A DNA stretch of 64,000 bases, taken from NCBI RefSeq assembly GCF_964355755.1, contig NC_092680.1, positions 4,813,001 to 4,877,000 of the forward strand, written 5' to 3'. Shown here in pieces: positions 36,113 through 64,000 of this stretch. The notes under the pieces are model-generated. The model did not search any database. It was not told the DNA's origin and worked only from the letters and a program-made list of their open reading frames with translations. Numbering within the stretch: position 1 is the stretch's first letter; each line of letters starts with the position of its first letter. Position numbers and translations under genes: made by a program. This DNA is from Antedon mediterranea. Taxonomy: Eukaryota > Echinodermata > Crinoidea > Comatulida > Antedonidae.

Positions 36113-36164
36113 GTTTAAAGTAAATGTAAATGTCTGAACTAATGAACAATAATGTCAGCTCTTC

Positions 36165-36420
36165 CAACCTAATTCGACAACCTTCTGATAGCAACTGTGA
36201 AAGAGCATACTTCGACAACGCTCTGATGGCACTGGTGGTATCTGTGAAAGAGCATACTGGTCTCACTTGGACAACCTTCTGATGACACAAGTGGCCCTGA
36301 AAGAGCACACCGGTTACAATTGACAAACTTGTGGTGTCACCAGTCTTCTTGTGAAAGAGCATACTGGTTTCATTTAGTTGCACTGCAGTGGAGCATATCC
36401 TGTGTGACTGAGACAACATT
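36165..36420 (+). repeat. Imperfect tandem repeat in the 3' UTR
   Basis: Units of about 50-55 bases share GTGAAAGAGCATACTGGT, TTGGACAACCTTCTGATG and a CACCAGTGG-like block. The GAAAGAGCA core recurs near 36198, 36245, 36299 and 36352. Copies are diverged and lie just past the stop codon. Confidence 0.7.
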
Positions 36421-36734
36421 TATGACTGTACCAGTAATATATCTGTATAACGGCATCTGGTATTGCTCTTTGGATGGCACCAGTAGTATCTGAATAAGAG
36501 CAGATTTGCAGATCTCGAAATGAGATGCTTGAATGTGGAAACCGGAACATGGTCCGATACCATAAGAATGTTACTATAGATAAAGAGATAAATATATAAT
36601 AAGTTATATCTTGGTAGTATCGGCCGCCTTGAAAGTTTTTCTAGTGTTTTACCCCCTCAAAGATAACATATATCTTCATGCATGTAATATACTTTAACCT
36701 TATTCTAAATCCCTTCATTGATTAAATAGAATTA

Positions 36735-36740
36735 AATAAA
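36735..36740 (+). terminator. Candidate poly(A) signal
   Basis: AATAAA in ATTAAATAAACTGTTG, about 620 bases after the stop codon of the acylated-protein gene, followed by T/A-rich sequence. Confidence 0.35.
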
Positions 36741-36842
36741 CTGTTGTAAATATTTAACAAATTTGTAAAAATCAAATTATAATTACAAATTTTCAAAATA
36801 TAATTTGAAAATGTTATTTGGCATACCACAATAGAATGATTT

Positions 36843-36964
36843 GATGATTATGATGTTCCCAAATATGGTAGTGATATGCCCAAATATGGTAGTGATATGA
36901 CATTATCATGTCACAGCAAATTGTTTTGTCACATAAAGTTTTATAGTGTAGACAGATCTTAAAG
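36843..36964. mobile_element. Palindromic MITE family A, copy 3 (left-truncated)
   Basis: Two CCCAAATATGGTAGTGATATG units, then the right half GTCACATAAAGTTTTATAG and TGTAGACAGATCTTAA. The left terminal repeat is missing. Confidence 0.75.
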
Positions 36965-37610
36965 TATAATGAAGCCTATTTGTAAGTGTTATGATTTTAA
37001 TTTTTCCAACCAAAACATATATATATGATAATTAATATGCATGATAAATTATGCAATAAAAAGTATTTCATTGTACAGTCAACTTTCTCAAAACCAAACT
37101 TTTATCAAAGTCCCACCCCAAGGTCCTAAATTCATTTTGATCGTTAAAACACATTCCGAATACCAGACTTTCCCGAAAACCAGACATACATCAGGGCAAC
37201 CCAACAGTGTCCGGTATTGAGAGAGTTGACTGTATCTTATATCTGTTGATTATTGACTATACGTAAACGTAAATATTCTTGTTTGAGTATAATGAATGAA
37301 TTATTTAGTCATTCTGCTGAAGAACACCGACTTTGTTTGAGGTAACTTTTACCATTACGTTTTTTTTAATTTGATTGGTTTGTTAAAAAAAGAAAGTTCT
37401 TAAAGAGCATTGAACACACAATTTATTTTTAATAATTCAAAAAATAAAGAAAAGTTACAATATACTGCGTACTATGATATATTAATATATATATATATAT
37501 GTATAAAATTATAAATGTTATAAATATAATAGGTCTGTAATATAATGAAAAGTAATTGTGTTTTTTTAGTCCCAAACTTATTAAATTTGAATACATCACA
37601 TAATTTAGTC

Positions 37611-37926
37611 TTAAGCTTGGTTTCAACTTAGACCATGGACCTAAGTTAGGTCCAATTTATAGGTCCATGCTTAGACCCACGATTGCCTTGTTTAGACGCA
37701 ACACAACGATGTGGGTGCAGCACAAGTGAGTTGACCAATCGGATGTTCAAATCACTAGGCGAATTTGTTGGCGCGTCAGGTTATACGCATGCGTAGAGAG
37801 GGATTTGGACGCTCGAAACATGAGTACGCATGCGTAAGCTGACGCTTTCGATTCAAATTTCAAACAAATTCGCCTAGTGGAAAATCGACTTTACGTTGCG
37901 GCGCCATATTAAGAAACCAAGCTTAA
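37611..37926. mobile_element. Palindromic MITE family B, copy 2
   Basis: Perfect 14-base terminal inverted repeats: TTAAGCTTGGTTTC at the left and GAAACCAAGCTTAA at the right. There is further internal inverted similarity (AATTCGCCTAG; TACGCATGCGTA). TTAA at both ends could be target duplication or part of the terminus. Confidence 0.8.
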
Positions 37927-40650
37927 GGGTTTTTGTTTGTGCTGTAAGGGGTACAGTTGGTTGAACCTCATAAATGTGCTATACTTTATTATTCGATGTT
38001 GTTCCTTCTTTTTTACCTAACTAGCTCCTGTTTGTTCCCTCCCACTAAAAAGTAAAACAATGTTAATTTTCAAAACAAAATAATGTTGAAACTAAATTAG
38101 CTGAATATTGTATATACAAAATAAAAAGTTAAAAGGTAATTCAACTCAATAATATTTGGATATGCTGACTTACAGATCGTATGCCTTTGAAATAAAAAGA
38201 TCTTTTAGAATTATTTAAATTGAATGTATAAAATTTGATAAATATAAAAAAATTAATAAGCGAAGTCCTTTTTTGTGATCATGACTCTGTCGGGAGAATT
38301 AAGGATTTTACATTTGTTTTAAACAATGAATCATTATTATCACCAAATTGCATTCGTACAGGCCTACTTACTAAAGGTGCTAATTTATTGTATACAATTA
38401 TGATTATGACAAAAACTGCGAAAGTTAGAACAATATTGAAAAATATCTCAGTGTCACCAAAAAAATTAAATAATGTGGGCAATACAATGATAGCGTTTCG
38501 CTAATTGTTGAACGCGGCGCAATGACGTAACAAAGGTAACCAATCACGATATGATCATCATGTGTTACGTCAGCGCTGCGCTTTCCAAGTGGCAACAAAG
38601 CTTTAGTATTAAGACCTACATAACGTAAAGTTACAGATGTATAAGTTGCCCGTATGTGAGATTAAAACCCAACATCTTCAGATACTACAATTCAAACCTT
38701 TTCAAATAGAATCTTTTTGAAACCGTTTAGGCTATCCGGCGGCGGCCGTCCTTTTAGAATGTTCAATTGTGCTTCTTTCTTGATTATTTATGATGTATAT
38801 ACACCTCTGATGCTAAATATTATTCAATTTAAATTAATTCAAAACTCCAGAGCCACCAATATGTACCCTTATAATTCCTATTGATTAATTTCTGTTTACA
38901 CCCACTGTACTTCAAACATTATACGATCGTTTCGTCCATTATGTAAAATTAATTTGAAATTAATTTTCCTTTAATGAAGATAATAATATAATAAAGAGAT
39001 GTAAAATTACATAAAGAATGATTCAAACCCCTGTAGGCCTATGTTTAAATTCTTGTTTTTTATCACGAAAGTTATCAATTCATTATTTACTTCTTATTAC
39101 TGTATTATCTTGTTTTCAATAGTATAATATATTGTGTAAATTAGAATATGAATTCAATTAAAATTGAGTGCAAATCATTTAAACTTTTTATTTCAAAACC
39201 ACGTTAACACATTGAAAGTACTGAATACAATAATTAAATGTTGGTAAAATGTATTAATTTAATTTAAAACATGTGTACGTCTGTTCGATTGTGGAGGTAT
39301 AAAATTAAATACCTCCATGGTCTGTTGTTGATTCACCTTTTAACGCATCTCCTAGGACGTAAAATCATAAAGGTATTTTAATTCCGCCATAGTAAGTTTT
39401 AAAAAAGTACGTACAATATTCTTGTTCTTATTTTGGTGTCACGCCCAATTAGGCAATTGTAAATTATTAATAATTGTTAATTTGATAACAAATGATGCAA
39501 CTATAACAATACAGTATACGTACTGGTTATCTTTTTGTTTTCAGTCGTTTTAAACTTTGTTAGAACAAATTAATTATTACAATTTTTGAAAGAGATTTCG
39601 TTACTTTGTAAATTACCAATTTCTGTAAATATGAATATAATAAAATATATTGAGAAATATATGAAATCGTGTTTGTTTGATTGGTTTATGAGTGTTTTTC
39701 AGCATGGAATAATTTCCAAGAAGCGATTAATAGGCCTACTATTTAATTTGTTTGACGATAACTGCCACTGATCTATTTTTAGATTATTTAACGATTATAA
39801 TTGCCAGCCAGTCAGTGGGAAGAAATTAGTTTAACGCTCTCTCGTGCAGATTACAAATATATCGTTTTATAATAGTTTTATAAAAAAAACCTTAACTACT
39901 GTCTACATGCATCTCAATATTTATCAGCAAATGTTTTCATAGATTCTCTTTTCCCAGACATGCTTTGGGGTGTGCGCATGCCCAGTCCGAGTTTCTAAAT
40001 ACCCATTTTATTTAGTAAACTAGCTGCAGTGTGAACTATAGAACCAACCCAAATCCGATTTGAGGCTAATTAGTGCATTTAGTGACAGAAGGCAGCTCAA
40101 TAACAATCCAACCTAAAACATTGAAGCCGCATATGCATAGTTGAAATGTTAACATTATCATTGTAACTGTTTTACGAATTGTACAAATAGTAAAATGTGC
40201 TTAAATTAGGCGTTTGTGTGTGGCTCGCCTTGTGTTTATTGTGTGGTTCCTGCGTAAATTGTAAGTATTGCATGCCTCGCCGTCTCGCACTTTATATTTT
40301 TTTTTTCATATTTTAAAGTATAAGTTTCCGGGGACCAAGCTATTTTTCAAAAATGTTCTTAGCTCCGCCCCAACCATGGTTGGCTAGCACTGGGGCCTCT
40401 GTAGAAGTGTGGGTGAATTTGGGAAATACCAAGCTCAGAATTAATTGGAAAATACAAAATTCCATTTTTTAGTAAGGGAGCCCTCTCTCGTCGTAGCCGT
40501 AGATCACGTGATGAACAAAATTAAAGTATGGCCGCTACATGAACCGGTGATGTGGAATTTAGGCTGCTTTTATTGATAAAAGAACAATATTTTTGTTTAA
40601 TGTTTATTCCAATTTCATTTTTATGGTCATTGTCCTGAGTAATCTACAAG

Positions 40651-64000
<23,350 letters not shown>

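Larger units (their letters stand above)
36741..40650. other. Intergenic region before ARFGEF
   Basis: No supportable gene. It holds MITE copies at 36843-36964 and 37611-37926, and a short palindrome near 38513-38580 (GCGCAATGACGTAACA against TGTTACGTCAGCGC). The ARFGEF promoter and 5' UTR should lie near the right end. I see no TATA box there. Confidence 0.5.

Noticed and set aside
38235-38504. 89-codon frame beginning MINIKK
   Set aside because: No recognisable motif, a start in AT-rich sequence and no neighbouring exon; a chance frame is more likely.

Overview
This is animal nuclear DNA: AT-rich, intron-bearing, crowded with small dispersed repeats, and with no bacterial or organellar features. 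The many TAGGCCTA-type words, the dense palindromic MITEs and the protein content suggest an invertebrate deuterostome, most likely an echinoderm. That taxon call is an inference from style, not proven by any single sequence.

Layout. (1) 1-5288: gene-poor, with several inverted-repeat elements, including a textbook piggyBac-type MITE with TTAA target duplications (3968-5013). (2) 5290-16014, +: a multi-Tudor, TDRD6/Tudor-like germ-granule scaffold. It has four coding exons, 12 extended Tudor domains and an acidic tail carrying a 51-bp coding repeat. (3) 17990-19189, -: an unrecognised intronless gene of about 399 codons with RFX-like half-sites upstream. (4) 19500-24070: repeats only, including a large fold-back structure and a near-perfect 24-bp hairpin. 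(5) 24318-25262, -: an unrecognised secreted protein, extremely Arg- and Cys-rich, built on an internal 101-residue tandem duplication. This is the best candidate for something undescribed. (6) 26799-36112, +: a five-exon gene for a small acidic protein with an N-terminal myristoylation/palmitoylation signature, preceded by an RFX X-box palindrome next to a TATA box. (7) 40651-64000 (runs off the window), +: the ARFGEF1/2 (BIG1/BIG2) orthologue, a brefeldin-A-sensitive ARF exchange factor. I placed 33 coding exons, giving about 1646 residues, with the C-terminus missing.

The genes do not form a functional cluster. They are independent: germline small-RNA granules, two possible cilia-linked genes, a secreted cationic protein and Golgi/endosome trafficking. 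The most unusual non-coding feature is in the ARFGEF intron at 53519-54140. There a 23-bp minisatellite has been built from the exon-intron junction itself, so a working 5' splice site is repeated about a dozen times. About 15 copies of one palindromic MITE family are scattered over the window, most of them in ARFGEF introns.

Limits. All exon borders come from GT-AG signals plus reading-frame continuity, read by hand. Family names rest on motif recognition, not on searches. First exons and UTRs are mostly not determined.
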